DNA of 64,000 nt. Source: Paraburkholderia caribensis. GTDB taxonomy: Bacteria > Pseudomonadota > Gammaproteobacteria > Burkholderiales > Burkholderiaceae. Numbering within the stretch: position 1 is the first letter of the stretch; each line of letters starts with the position of its first letter. A model generated the notes under the pieces. That model saw only the letters and a program-made list of their open reading frames with translations, was not told where the DNA came from and did no database searches. The stretch spans positions 2,232,001 through 2,296,000 of the forward strand of contig NZ_CP026101.1 in NCBI RefSeq assembly GCF_002902945.1. The letters are read 5' to 3'. Made by a program: the position numbers and the translations under genes. Below are positions 36,738 through 45,042 of this stretch, piece by piece.

Positions 36738-37910
36738 TCAGACGAGAAATGATTGCGCGAGCCGCACCCAATAAGCGGCGCCCGTCGCAAGGCAATCGTC
36801 GTTGAAGTCGTAGCCAGGGTTGTGCACCATGCAGCCACCCTCGCCGTCCCCGTTGCCGATGATCAGATAAGCACCCGCGCATCGTTCGAGCATGAACGCG
36901 AAGTCCTCGCTGCCCGTCAGCGGCTGCATGTTCGCAATCAACCCGTCGTCGCCGACCCAGTCGCGCGCAACCTGCGTCGCGAATGCCGTCATCTGCGCAT
37001 CGTTGACGAGCACGGGATAACGGCGCTGATAGTCGACCTCGGCGCGCGCGTTGTACACGGAAGCTTGCCCGTGCACGACCTCGAGAATGCGCGTCTCCAG
37101 ATAGTCGCGGACCTCGGGCTTTAGCGCGCGCACGGACAAACGCATCTCCGCCGTCTCCGGAATCACGTTGGGCGCTTCGCCCGCGTGAATCGCGCCGACC
37201 GTGATGATCGCCATGTCGAGCGGCGCGACGTTGCGCGACACGATGGTCTGCAACGCCAGCACGATCTGAGCGCACACCACGACAGGATCGACAGCCTTGT
37301 GCGGCACCGCACCGTGCCCGCCGCGCCCCGTCACCTTGACGACCACGGTATCCGACGACGCCATGAACGAACCCGGCAGAAAGCCGAACTTGCCAGTCGG
37401 ATGCCCCGGCATGTTGTGCATCGCGAACACGGCGTCGCATGGGAAGCGCTCGAACAGCCCGTCTTCAATCATTTTCTTCGCGCCGGCAAGGCCCTCTTCG
37501 GCGGGCTGGAAAATCAGGTTCAGCGTGCCGTCGAACGAACGTTCCTGCGCGAGATGCTTCGCCGCGGCGAGCAGCATCGCCGTGTGGCCGTCGTGGCCGC
37601 ATGCGTGCATCTTGCCGGGCAGCTTGCTGGCGTAAGGCAGCCCCGTCTGCTCGTGGATGGGCAGCGCATCCATGTCGGCACGCAGGCCGAGCTTGCGCGT
37701 ACCGCTGCCTACTTTCAGTTGCCCGACGACCCCCGTGCTGCCCAGCCCGCGCGTCACGGTGTAGCCCCACTCGGCGAGCTTGCCGGCGACCAGGTCGCCC
37801 GTCACGTGTTCTTCGTATGCAAGCTCGGGATGCGCATGGATGCGGCGTCGCAGCGCAATCATTTCTGCTTCGAGATCGGCGATGCCGGCGGGGATGACCA
37901 TGGTATTCAC
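36738..37910 (-). CDS. M20D-family amidohydrolase (hippurate or N-acyl-amino-acid hydrolase type)
   Basis: 390 residues. It carries the dinuclear-metal motifs of the HipO/IAA-amino-acid-hydrolase group: LRADMDALPIHE, GKMHACGHDGHTAMLL, FQPAEEG (catalytic Glu pair), and GSEDFAFML near the C-terminus. It would release an amino acid from an N-acyl or aryl conjugate. The start is either GTG at 37910 (GGAGA eight bases upstream) or ATG at 37901. It is operonic with the MHS transporter and divergent from a LysR gene, a typical catabolic module. Confidence 0.9.
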   Translation of the reverse strand: MNTMVIPAGIADLEAEMIALRRRIHAHPELAYEEHVTGDLVAGKLAEWGYTVTRGLGSTGVVGQLKVGSGTRKLGLRADMDALPIHEQTGLPYASKLPGKMHACGHDGHTAMLLAAAKHLAQERSFDGTLNLIFQPAEEGLAGAKKMIEDGLFERFPCDAVFAMHNMPGHPTGKFGFLPGSFMASSDTVVVKVTGRGGHGAVPHKAVDPVVVCAQIVLALQTIVSRNVAPLDMAIITVGAIHAGEAPNVIPETAEMRLSVRALKPEVRDYLETRILEVVHGQASVYNARAEVDYQRRYPVLVNDAQMTAFATQVARDWVGDDGLIANMQPLTGSEDFAFMLERCAGAYLIIGNGDGEGGCMVHNPGYDFNDDCLATGAAYWVRLAQSFLV

Positions 37911-37986
37911 GCTGCTGTCTCCATCGATGTCTGTGAACCCAGCATAGCCGCCCGTTTTTTTGACGGGCAGGCGGGAAACGGTTACG

Positions 37987-38007
37987 GTGGCAACCAATGG
38001 TTGCCAC
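37987..38007. promoter_or_regulatory. Putative LysR operator, perfect palindrome
   Basis: GTGGCAACC-AAT-GGTTGCCAC is a perfect 9-bp inverted repeat with a 3-bp centre, in the short divergent region between the amidohydrolase and LysR genes. It is probably the regulator's binding site. Confidence 0.6.
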
Positions 38008-38035
38008 CCGCGATGCCACCTTTCACCCGCCCGAC

Positions 38036-38986
38036 ATGAAACTGCATCAACTCAGCACGCTCGCCGCCATCGCGGAGACGGGCAGCATCCGCGCCGCGGC
38101 GCGGCAATTGGGCCTGTCGCCCGCCGCCGTCACCAAGTCCGTGCGCGAACTCGAAACGGATCTGCGCGCGCCGCTGGTGATACGCGGCACATCAGGAGTC
38201 GCGTTCACCGAATACGGACGCGCGCTCGTCGTGCACGCGCGGCTCGTGCTCGGTCAACTCGCGCGCGCCGAGGCCGAACTCGAAGCGATGCGCGGCGCGG
38301 CGGCGGGGAAGCTCTCGGTAGGCGTGACGCCGTGGCTCGCGCTGACGTTTCTGCCCGAGACGGTCAACCGCTTCAAGCAGAAAATGCCCGACGTGCAGCT
38401 GGAATTCTTCGAAGGATTATTGGCTGTCGTGCAGCCGCGTCTGCGCGACGGCAGTCTCGACTTTTCGATCGGGCGGCCGCCGCCCGCCTCGCCGCAATCG
38501 GAGTTTCACAACGTGCCGCTTTTCTCGACGCATTCGGCCGTCGTCGCGCGACGCGGGCATCCGTTGGGCGAATGCCGCACGCTGCACGAACTGCAAGACG
38601 CCGAATGGGTGTTGAACTGGGACCCGGCGAGCCGCGAGTCGATGGCCGACAACCTGTTCCGCAAGCGCGGGATGAGAGTGCCGCACACGATCCATCTCGC
38701 GCATTCATTTGCGATCGTGCTGGGCCTGCTTCAGCAGACGGATTTCCTCAGCATCTTTCCCTGGCCCCTCGTCGAGGTGAACATCGCAAAGGAGAATCTG
38801 CGCGCGCTGCCGTTGCGCGAAGTGGTCGATGAGACGATTGTCAGCATCACGTCGCGGCGCGGCGTGCCCGTCAGTCCGGCGGGCGCGTGTTTTATCGAAT
38901 GCCTGCGCGAGGTGATCGACGAAGGCGCGCGGTCGCAGGACGCGGACCGCCGCCGTCTGTTTCATTCGATCGAACTGCTTTTCTAG
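38036..38986 (+). CDS. LysR-family transcriptional regulator
   Basis: 316 residues. The helix-turn-helix is near residues 3-62 (IAETGSIRAAARQLGLSPAAVTKSVRELE), with the effector domain from about 90 (GKLSVGVTPWLALTFLPE). The ATG at 38036 puts the DNA-binding domain at the very start, as usual; the frame is open to 37997 but crosses the operator palindrome. It is divergent from the amidohydrolase/MHS operon and probably activates it. It ends 4 bp from the stop of the convergent dehydrogenase gene. Confidence 0.9.
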   Translation: MKLHQLSTLAAIAETGSIRAAARQLGLSPAAVTKSVRELETDLRAPLVIRGTSGVAFTEYGRALVVHARLVLGQLARAEAELEAMRGAAAGKLSVGVTPWLALTFLPETVNRFKQKMPDVQLEFFEGLLAVVQPRLRDGSLDFSIGRPPPASPQSEFHNVPLFSTHSAVVARRGHPLGECRTLHELQDAEWVLNWDPASRESMADNLFRKRGMRVPHTIHLAHSFAIVLGLLQQTDFLSIFPWPLVEVNIAKENLRALPLREVVDETIVSITSRRGVPVSPAGACFIECLREVIDEGARSQDADRRRLFHSIELLF

Positions 38987-38990
38987 GCTT

Positions 38991-40418
38991 TTATTTTCCG
39001 TAGCCGACGACGCCCTTGATCTCCAGAAAGTCTTCGAGTCCGAACTCTCCATACTCGCGCCCGTTGCCCGACTGACGATAGCCGCCAAACGGCGCTTCCG
39101 GCGAGTACTCCGCGTAGTTCAGATAGATCGTGCCGGTGCGCAGCCGCCTGGCGACGGCACGCGCGCGTTCGAGCGACGCCGACTGCACATAGCCCGCGAG
39201 GCCGTAGATGCTGTCGTTGGCCATCGCGACGGCTTCGTCTTCCGTGTCGTAGCCGAGAATCGACAGCACGGGTCCGAAAATTTCTTCGCGTGCGATCGTC
39301 ATGTCGTGCGTCACGTGGCCGAACACGGTCGGGCGTACATAGTAGCCTTCGCCCAGGCCTTCGGGGCGTCCGGGACCGCCCGCTGCGAGCACCGCCCCTT
39401 CGCGCAGGCCGGCATCGATCATCGACTGGATCTTGTCGAACTGCTGCTGGCTGATCACGGGGCCCATATCGCTCGACGGCGCGTCCGCCGGACCGACGAC
39501 GAGCGCATCGGCCACTTCCTTTGCATAGGCCAACGCTTCCTCCATCCGCGCGCGCGGCACGAACATGCGCGTGGGCGCATCGCACGATTGCCCGCTGTTA
39601 TCGAAGCATGCGCGCGCGCCACGCGTGACGGCGTCGCGCAGATCGGCATCTTCGAGAATCAGGTTCGCGGACTTGCCGCCCAGTTCCTGATGCACGCGCT
39701 TGACGGTATCGGCGGCGGCCATCGCGACTTGCACGCCTGCGCGCGTCGAGCCCGTAAACGACATCATGTCGATGTCCTTGTGGCGCGACATGGCATCGCC
39801 CACCACCTGCCCTTCGCCGTTGACGAGGTTGAACACGCCTGCGGGCACGCCTGCTTCATGCAGGATTTCTGCATACAGCATCGCGCTCATCGGCGCGAGT
39901 TCCGATGGCTTCAGTACCATCGTGCAACCTGCTGCGAGCGCGGGCGCGACCTTCGTCGTGATCTGCAATGCGGGCCAGTTCCATGGCGTGATGAGACCGC
40001 ATACGCCTACGGGTTCCTTGCGGATCAGCATGCTGCCTTTTAGATGCTCGAAGTCGAAATGCTGCAGCGTGCGGATCATCGTTTCCAGGTGCGCGGTGCC
40101 CGTCCATGCTTGCGCGTCGTGTGCGAACTGTTTGGGCGCGCCCATTTCGCGGCTGATTGCATCGGCCATGTCGTCGTAGCGTTTGCGATAGACCTCGAGG
40201 ATCGCTTGCAGCAGATCGATGCGTTCCTGCACCGTGGTTTGCGAATACGAGGCGAATGCGGTTTTGGCGGCCGCTACTGCGCGATCGACGTCGCCTGCAC
40301 TGCCGAGCGAAATCGTTGCGAACGGTTTGGCCGTGGATGGGTCGATTACGTCGAGTTTTTTGGCTTCGATCGGGTCGATCCATTTGCCGTCGATATAGAA
40401 CTGCGTGGCGTGTTGCAT
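38991..40418 (-). CDS. Aldehyde dehydrogenase family protein
   Basis: 475 residues. Catalytic Cys279 (NSGQSCDAPTRM) and general base Glu245 (HQELGGKSANL) are present, with the NAD motif FTGSTRAG and PWNWPALQI typical of the NAD(P)+-dependent superfamily. The Asp after the catalytic Cys instead of the common Thr/Ile/Val is a mild oddity. The ATG at 40418 is used; the extra codons to 40529 are unlikely. The divergent cupin gene at 40571 may be related. Substrate unknown. Confidence 0.92.
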   Translation of the reverse strand: MQHATQFYIDGKWIDPIEAKKLDVIDPSTAKPFATISLGSAGDVDRAVAAAKTAFASYSQTTVQERIDLLQAILEVYRKRYDDMADAISREMGAPKQFAHDAQAWTGTAHLETMIRTLQHFDFEHLKGSMLIRKEPVGVCGLITPWNWPALQITTKVAPALAAGCTMVLKPSELAPMSAMLYAEILHEAGVPAGVFNLVNGEGQVVGDAMSRHKDIDMMSFTGSTRAGVQVAMAAADTVKRVHQELGGKSANLILEDADLRDAVTRGARACFDNSGQSCDAPTRMFVPRARMEEALAYAKEVADALVVGPADAPSSDMGPVISQQQFDKIQSMIDAGLREGAVLAAGGPGRPEGLGEGYYVRPTVFGHVTHDMTIAREEIFGPVLSILGYDTEDEAVAMANDSIYGLAGYVQSASLERARAVARRLRTGTIYLNYAEYSPEAPFGGYRQSGNGREYGEFGLEDFLEIKGVVGYGK

Positions 40419-40570
40419 GATGTTTTCCTCTAATTGGTCCGGTACGGTTACATCGACTGTTCTCGAACTACATGTCTTCAAATCGAAATTCATTGGCAAG
40501 CGTCTTTGGCTCAGACTCGCGTTTCCCAATCAACCGCTTTTTATCTGCGATTCATTCTGGAGACTTTGAT

Positions 40571-40942
40571 ATGAGCAACATTACCTTTACCCGTATCGAT
40601 GCGAAGGGTCCTGGCGCTACTGGCCTGCAGCCGGCATTGCATGATCCTGCTGATGTGATTCTCGATGGCGCTAAAGCGCCGCATGCGTTGACTGCTTTTT
40701 CGGATGTCGACAATGTGCTCACGGCTGGGGTCTGGCAATGCGATGCCGGTACGCTCAAGTTGACCGATCTGCCGATTCATGAAGTTTGTGTGCTGATCGA
40801 AGGTGAAGTCGTGATCACCAGCGATGATGGGCGTGCCGATCATTACCATGCAGGTGATGCGTTTATTCTTCATAAGGGCTTCTCTGGTACCTGGCATATG
40901 CCTGTTGCTACTAAGAAGTACAGTGTTGTTTATTGCGGTTGA
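40571..40942 (+). CDS. Cupin-domain (DUF861-type) protein
   Basis: 123 residues forming one cupin barrel: GVWQCDAGTLKL, then HEVCVLIEGEVVITSDDG and GDAFILHKGFSGTWHMP, a set found in cupin_3 proteins related to ureidoglycine aminohydrolase. The ATG at 40571 follows GGAGACTTTGAT. Codon use is noticeably T-rich compared with the window's other genes, and it lies next to palindromic element 4. It is divergent from the aldehyde dehydrogenase. Its role is unknown. Confidence 0.8.
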   Translation: MSNITFTRIDAKGPGATGLQPALHDPADVILDGAKAPHALTAFSDVDNVLTAGVWQCDAGTLKLTDLPIHEVCVLIEGEVVITSDDGRADHYHAGDAFILHKGFSGTWHMPVATKKYSVVYCG

Positions 40943-41060
40943 GGTTATGGGGTGAATCGGCCGTGCGGCCGGGTTTGCACTGGCATCCGTGTTTTGGTGT
41001 TTCGGTGTTTTGGTGTTTTGGCCTCTGCGCTGGCATCCGCGTTACGTTAGCTCGCTTCAC

Positions 41061-41655
41061 GCGTCGCCCCTGTGCGGGGCGGCACCTACTTTTCTTTGCC
41101 GCCGCAAAGAAAAGTAGGCAAAAGAAAGCGGCTCACACCGCCAGCGCTTGACCTTTGTCCACGGGCCCCCAACGTCCCCATCCTTCACACGGCAGCGCAC
41201 CGGTTAGGGTGCGTTGCCAACGCTCTCTCTGTACGCCTCACCCGCTTCGTATACCCGCGTCAACGCACGCCATGCCAGACAGTCCACTGCCGCCCAGGTG
41301 GCAAACTGTGTGTCGGCTTTCGCGCCATACGCGCACCACTCCGGACTGGGTAGCAAGATCGGTGTTTCTGGTAAGAGCACTAAGCTGTGCGCTGCGACAA
41401 CCTACACACAGTTTGCCACCTGGGCGGCACGTACCATTCGCTGCCGCTTGCGCAAGTACGGGTGTCCGAAGCAGGTGAGGCGCCTGTTCAGGGCGCTGGC
41501 AACCGACATCAGTCACGTGATTGCCGTGTGAAGCGTAAGAACCTGTGGGGGCCCTCAGGCAAGAATTAGCGCTGGCGGTGTGAGCCGCTTTCTTTTGCCT
41601 ACTTTTCTTTGCGGCGGCAAAGAAAAGTAGGTGCCGCCCCGCACAGGGGCGACGC
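41061..41655 (-). repeat. 595-bp palindromic element, copy 4 (orientation B to A)
   Basis: Perfect 82-bp arms at 41061-41142 and 41574-41655; left hairpin 41085-41118. The inner repeat is at 41289-41316 and 41401-41428. The centre reads as the reverse complement of copy 1 (shared segment next to CTTTCGCGCCATACGCG). It lies between convergent genes ending at 40942 and 41732. The flank motif GGCATCCGCG occurs just to the left, with its complement just to the right. Confidence 0.92.
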
Positions 41656-41731
41656 CTGAAGCGAGATAACGCATCGCGGATGCCAGCGCAAAACCAAAAC
41701 CCCCACCCCGCGTCGCAAGACAACAAAAAAC

Positions 41732-43123
41732 CTACATCGGAAACCCAAGCGCCTTAATGGAATTAATCCACCACCTCCTCCATCCACCCCGATCATCCGC
41801 CCCATCAAAAGCATTAAAAGTGATCTTGGCAGCGATCCACCGCACGGGTTCGGGCGGAATATACGAAGGCCCCTTCCGCGATATATCGAGCGAAGTGATC
41901 AACGTATCGCGATTCCACAGCATCTCAAGCCCCATCCGCGCGCCGAAGCGGCTCCCGGCAACGCCAAAGCCCGTATACCCAGCAACAAAAACAGTCTTCC
42001 CCCCGTGGTACTTACGCGCAAAAACAGCCCCACGAGAACAGTAATCAATCGGCCCGCCCCACGCATGCGTGAACTTCACATCATCCAACTGCGGGAACGT
42101 CCGATAAAAAGCCTCTGCGAGTTTGTAATAAGTCCGCTCATCACGATCCTGAGCCGGATTATTATCTCCACCAAAGTGATAACTGACGCGCCCGCCAAAA
42201 ATGATCCGATTGTCCTTCGTGAGACGAAAATAATTGAGCTGCGTGCGCGTGTCATACACGCCCTGGCGGTTCTTCCAGCCAATCCGCACCATCTGCTCTT
42301 CCGTCAGCGGACTCGTCGCGATGATGTGATCACGCACCTGCATCACACGCCGGTTGATATCCGTCACGCCAACATTCGCAGTCCCGGTGCCGAGCAACAC
42401 ACGCGGCGTATCAATCCGCCCCGCCTGCGTATGCACAATCATCTTCTTCCCCGCGTCTTCAAGCCGCGTCAAAGGCGAATGCTCATACAGCCGCACGCCA
42501 AGCTTCAAGGCAGCCGCCTTGAGCCCCCACGCGAGCTTCGCCGGATGAATCGTCCCGCTGCGATTGCGCGACCACATCGCACCTGCAAACAACGGAGAAT
42601 CCAGTTGCTCTCGAGCCTTCTTGCTATCGAGCAATACGACATCATGCCCATGCGACACATGCAACTCGAAGTCATTTTGCAAATGGTCGAGATGCTTTTC
42701 GTCGACGGCCACCGTCATTTCACCATTCCATTCCACATCGGCTTCGATGCCATAACGCACGAGCGATTCCTTGAACCCGTCGAGGTTCTCCTGCCCCAGA
42801 CGCTCGAGCACATCGAGATCTTTCGGAAATACCCGCGTCGCATTCGGCAACCCGTGCATCACGGACGTCGAAATGATCCCGCCCGGCCGGCCCGACGCAC
42901 CATATGCAACCTTGCCCGCTTCGATCAGCACGACATCAAGACGAGGATCGTTCTCCTTCGCCTGAATGGCTGCCCATAATCCCGTAAAGCCGCCGCCGAC
43001 GATCACGAGATCGGCCGTGGTCGGCCCGATCAGCTCGCGTTCGACGGCAGGCGCCGCCGGATTGTCCAGCCAGAACGGAAACAGCTTGACACCTTCGAAG
43101 GCGCGTTTGACCGACTCGCTCAT
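41732..43123 (-). CDS. FAD-dependent amine oxidase-like (DAO/PuuB-type) oxidoreductase
   Basis: 463 residues. The FAD-binding DLVIVGGGFTGLWAAIQ motif (about 40-57) and YGASGRPGGIIS place it in the DAO superfamily, close to gamma-glutamylputrescine oxidase-like enzymes. The C-terminal FVAGYTGFGVAGSRFGARM completes the dinucleotide site. It probably oxidises a C-N bond of a small amine or amino acid. It follows the NCS1 permease gene by 61 bp as a likely operon. The 3' end is A/C-rich next to element 4. Confidence 0.88.
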   Translation of the reverse strand: MSESVKRAFEGVKLFPFWLDNPAAPAVERELIGPTTADLVIVGGGFTGLWAAIQAKENDPRLDVVLIEAGKVAYGASGRPGGIISTSVMHGLPNATRVFPKDLDVLERLGQENLDGFKESLVRYGIEADVEWNGEMTVAVDEKHLDHLQNDFELHVSHGHDVVLLDSKKAREQLDSPLFAGAMWSRNRSGTIHPAKLAWGLKAAALKLGVRLYEHSPLTRLEDAGKKMIVHTQAGRIDTPRVLLGTGTANVGVTDINRRVMQVRDHIIATSPLTEEQMVRIGWKNRQGVYDTRTQLNYFRLTKDNRIIFGGRVSYHFGGDNNPAQDRDERTYYKLAEAFYRTFPQLDDVKFTHAWGGPIDYCSRGAVFARKYHGGKTVFVAGYTGFGVAGSRFGARMGLEMLWNRDTLITSLDISRKGPSYIPPEPVRWIAAKITFNAFDGADDRGGWRRWWINSIKALGFPM

Positions 43124-43184
43124 CTTCTCACCTGCTCTATTCCAATCTTTGATAATGATGCCACCCGCGGCATGCTCTCTTTTA

Positions 43185-44783
43185 TTACGCTGCATCCTGC
43201 GTGTCGAATACTTCTTCGCGCGGCGCCGTCATCCTGTTGCCCCGCATGCCTTCCGCCGTGCGCGGCTCGACCACCTTGATCCGCGCGTGCGTGGCCTTGT
43301 GGCTGCCGCGCAGCCATCGGCGGCCTTGCGGACCATATACGCCGTCCGGTTCAGGGAAGCATTGCAGCAGCGTCACGTACAGCGTGCATGCCATCGTCAA
43401 CGCGACGGGCAAGCTGATATCGAGGCCGCCCGCGAGCTCGCCGAGCGGGCCGACGAACTGATCCGGCAGATTGACGAAGCACAGGCCCGTCAGCGCGCTC
43501 GGAACCCACGCGCCCATCGCGCGCCAGTTCCAGCCGTGCGTGAACCAGTAGTGGCCGCCACGTCCGCCGCGATTGAACACCTGCAGATCGTCGGACAGAT
43601 AGAAACCGCGGCGCGTCACGTAGCCGATGATCATGATCACCATCCAAGGGCAGCTGCACGTATTGATGAGCACCGAGAACGTCGACACGCTTTCCACGAG
43701 GTTGAACACGAAGCGCCCGAGAAAGATGAAGCCGATCGCCGCACAGCCGATCAGGAACGTCGCACGCACGCGGTTGAGCAGCTTCGGGAACATGCTCGAC
43801 ATATCGAGACCGGTGCCGTACAGCGCCGTCGTACCCGTCGACATGCCGCCAATGATCGCGATCAGACACACCGGCAGGAAGAACCAGTTCGGCGAGATCG
43901 CCAGCAATCCGCCAACGTAGTTGTTCGAGGCGATAAAGTCGGGCGCCTTTTGCGCGATGATCGTCGCCGTCGCGAGGCCGAAGAAGAACGGCACGAAGGT
44001 CGCAATCTGCGCGACGATCACGGCAAGCATCGTGCGATGCCTCGGCGTGTTCTGCGGAATGTAGCGCGCCCAGTCGCCCATCGTCGAAGCGAACGAAACA
44101 GGATTGCTCAACGCGACGAGCACCGCACTGACGAACGCCGGCCAGAAGCCCACCGCGCCCATCGCAAACTTGCCCGCGTAGTGGCTGTCGAACGGACCGG
44201 CAAACGCGAAGATGCCCGCAATGAACAGCAGACTCGCCGTCCACACTGCAATCTTGTTCACCCACAGCATGAAGCGAAACCCGTAGATACACACGGTCAA
44301 CACGAGCACCGCGAAGATGCCGTACGCGGCGCTCAGCGTAAAGCCGTTCACAGGCAAACCGAGCAGATGATTCGCGCCGCCCACCAGCGCATCGCCCGAA
44401 CTCCACACCGCTAGCGAAAAGAACGCGACGGACGTCAGCAGCGCGAGAAACGAGCCGACGATCCGGCCATGAATACCAAAGTGCGCGCCCGACGAAACAG
44501 GATCGTTCGTGCCGTTGCGCATGCCGAACAGACTCATCGGCGCAAGAATGCAGGAGCCGACCAGCACGCCGATCACGATCGACGCGACGCCCGCCCAGAA
44601 CGACAGGCCGAGCAGCACGGGAAAACTGCCGAGCACTGAAGTGGAAAACGTATTGCAGCCGCCGAACAGCAGACGGAACAGATCGATGGGGCGCGCGTAG
44701 CGGGATGCGTCGGGAATGCGTTCGAAACCGAAGGTCTCGACGGTCGTGATGCTGCTGTTGTTGCTCTCGGTGGGGCTGCTCAT
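43185..44783 (-). CDS. NCS1-type permease (purine/cytosine permease family)
   Basis: 532 residues with about 12 membrane helices. The start of helix 1 (FRLLFGGCNTFSTSVLGSFPVLLGLSFW) and FGMRNGTNDPVSSGAHFGIHGRIVGS match NCS1 transporters (CodB-like), which import nucleobases and related compounds with Na+ or H+. The charged 60-residue C-terminal tail is longer than usual. GGAGTCGGAGAC precedes the ATG. Transporting a substrate for the downstream FAD oxidase is a reasonable inference. Confidence 0.87.
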   Translation of the reverse strand: MSSPTESNNSSITTVETFGFERIPDASRYARPIDLFRLLFGGCNTFSTSVLGSFPVLLGLSFWAGVASIVIGVLVGSCILAPMSLFGMRNGTNDPVSSGAHFGIHGRIVGSFLALLTSVAFFSLAVWSSGDALVGGANHLLGLPVNGFTLSAAYGIFAVLVLTVCIYGFRFMLWVNKIAVWTASLLFIAGIFAFAGPFDSHYAGKFAMGAVGFWPAFVSAVLVALSNPVSFASTMGDWARYIPQNTPRHRTMLAVIVAQIATFVPFFFGLATATIIAQKAPDFIASNNYVGGLLAISPNWFFLPVCLIAIIGGMSTGTTALYGTGLDMSSMFPKLLNRVRATFLIGCAAIGFIFLGRFVFNLVESVSTFSVLINTCSCPWMVIMIIGYVTRRGFYLSDDLQVFNRGGRGGHYWFTHGWNWRAMGAWVPSALTGLCFVNLPDQFVGPLGELAGGLDISLPVALTMACTLYVTLLQCFPEPDGVYGPQGRRWLRGSHKATHARIKVVEPRTAEGMRGNRMTAPREEVFDTQDAA

Positions 44784-45042
44784 GTCTCCGACTCCTCTGA
44801 CGGCCAGGGAAATCACGCGGCTCGCGACTGGCTGGCGGCGTCCGCTTTTTAACGAATGTCTGGCCGCCACTGTAAAGAGAAACAATTCGGGCAAAAATAT
44901 CGTCGGCGCAACCTTTACTTCGATATCGGTCGATGTAAGCGGAACTCCTTATGCAGCAAGGCTTACTGAGCAGATAGGAGCGTCGCTGAAAGTCTCGAAA
45001 GCAGCTTGCGGCATGCAAAACGTCGAAAAGAATCGGCAGATT

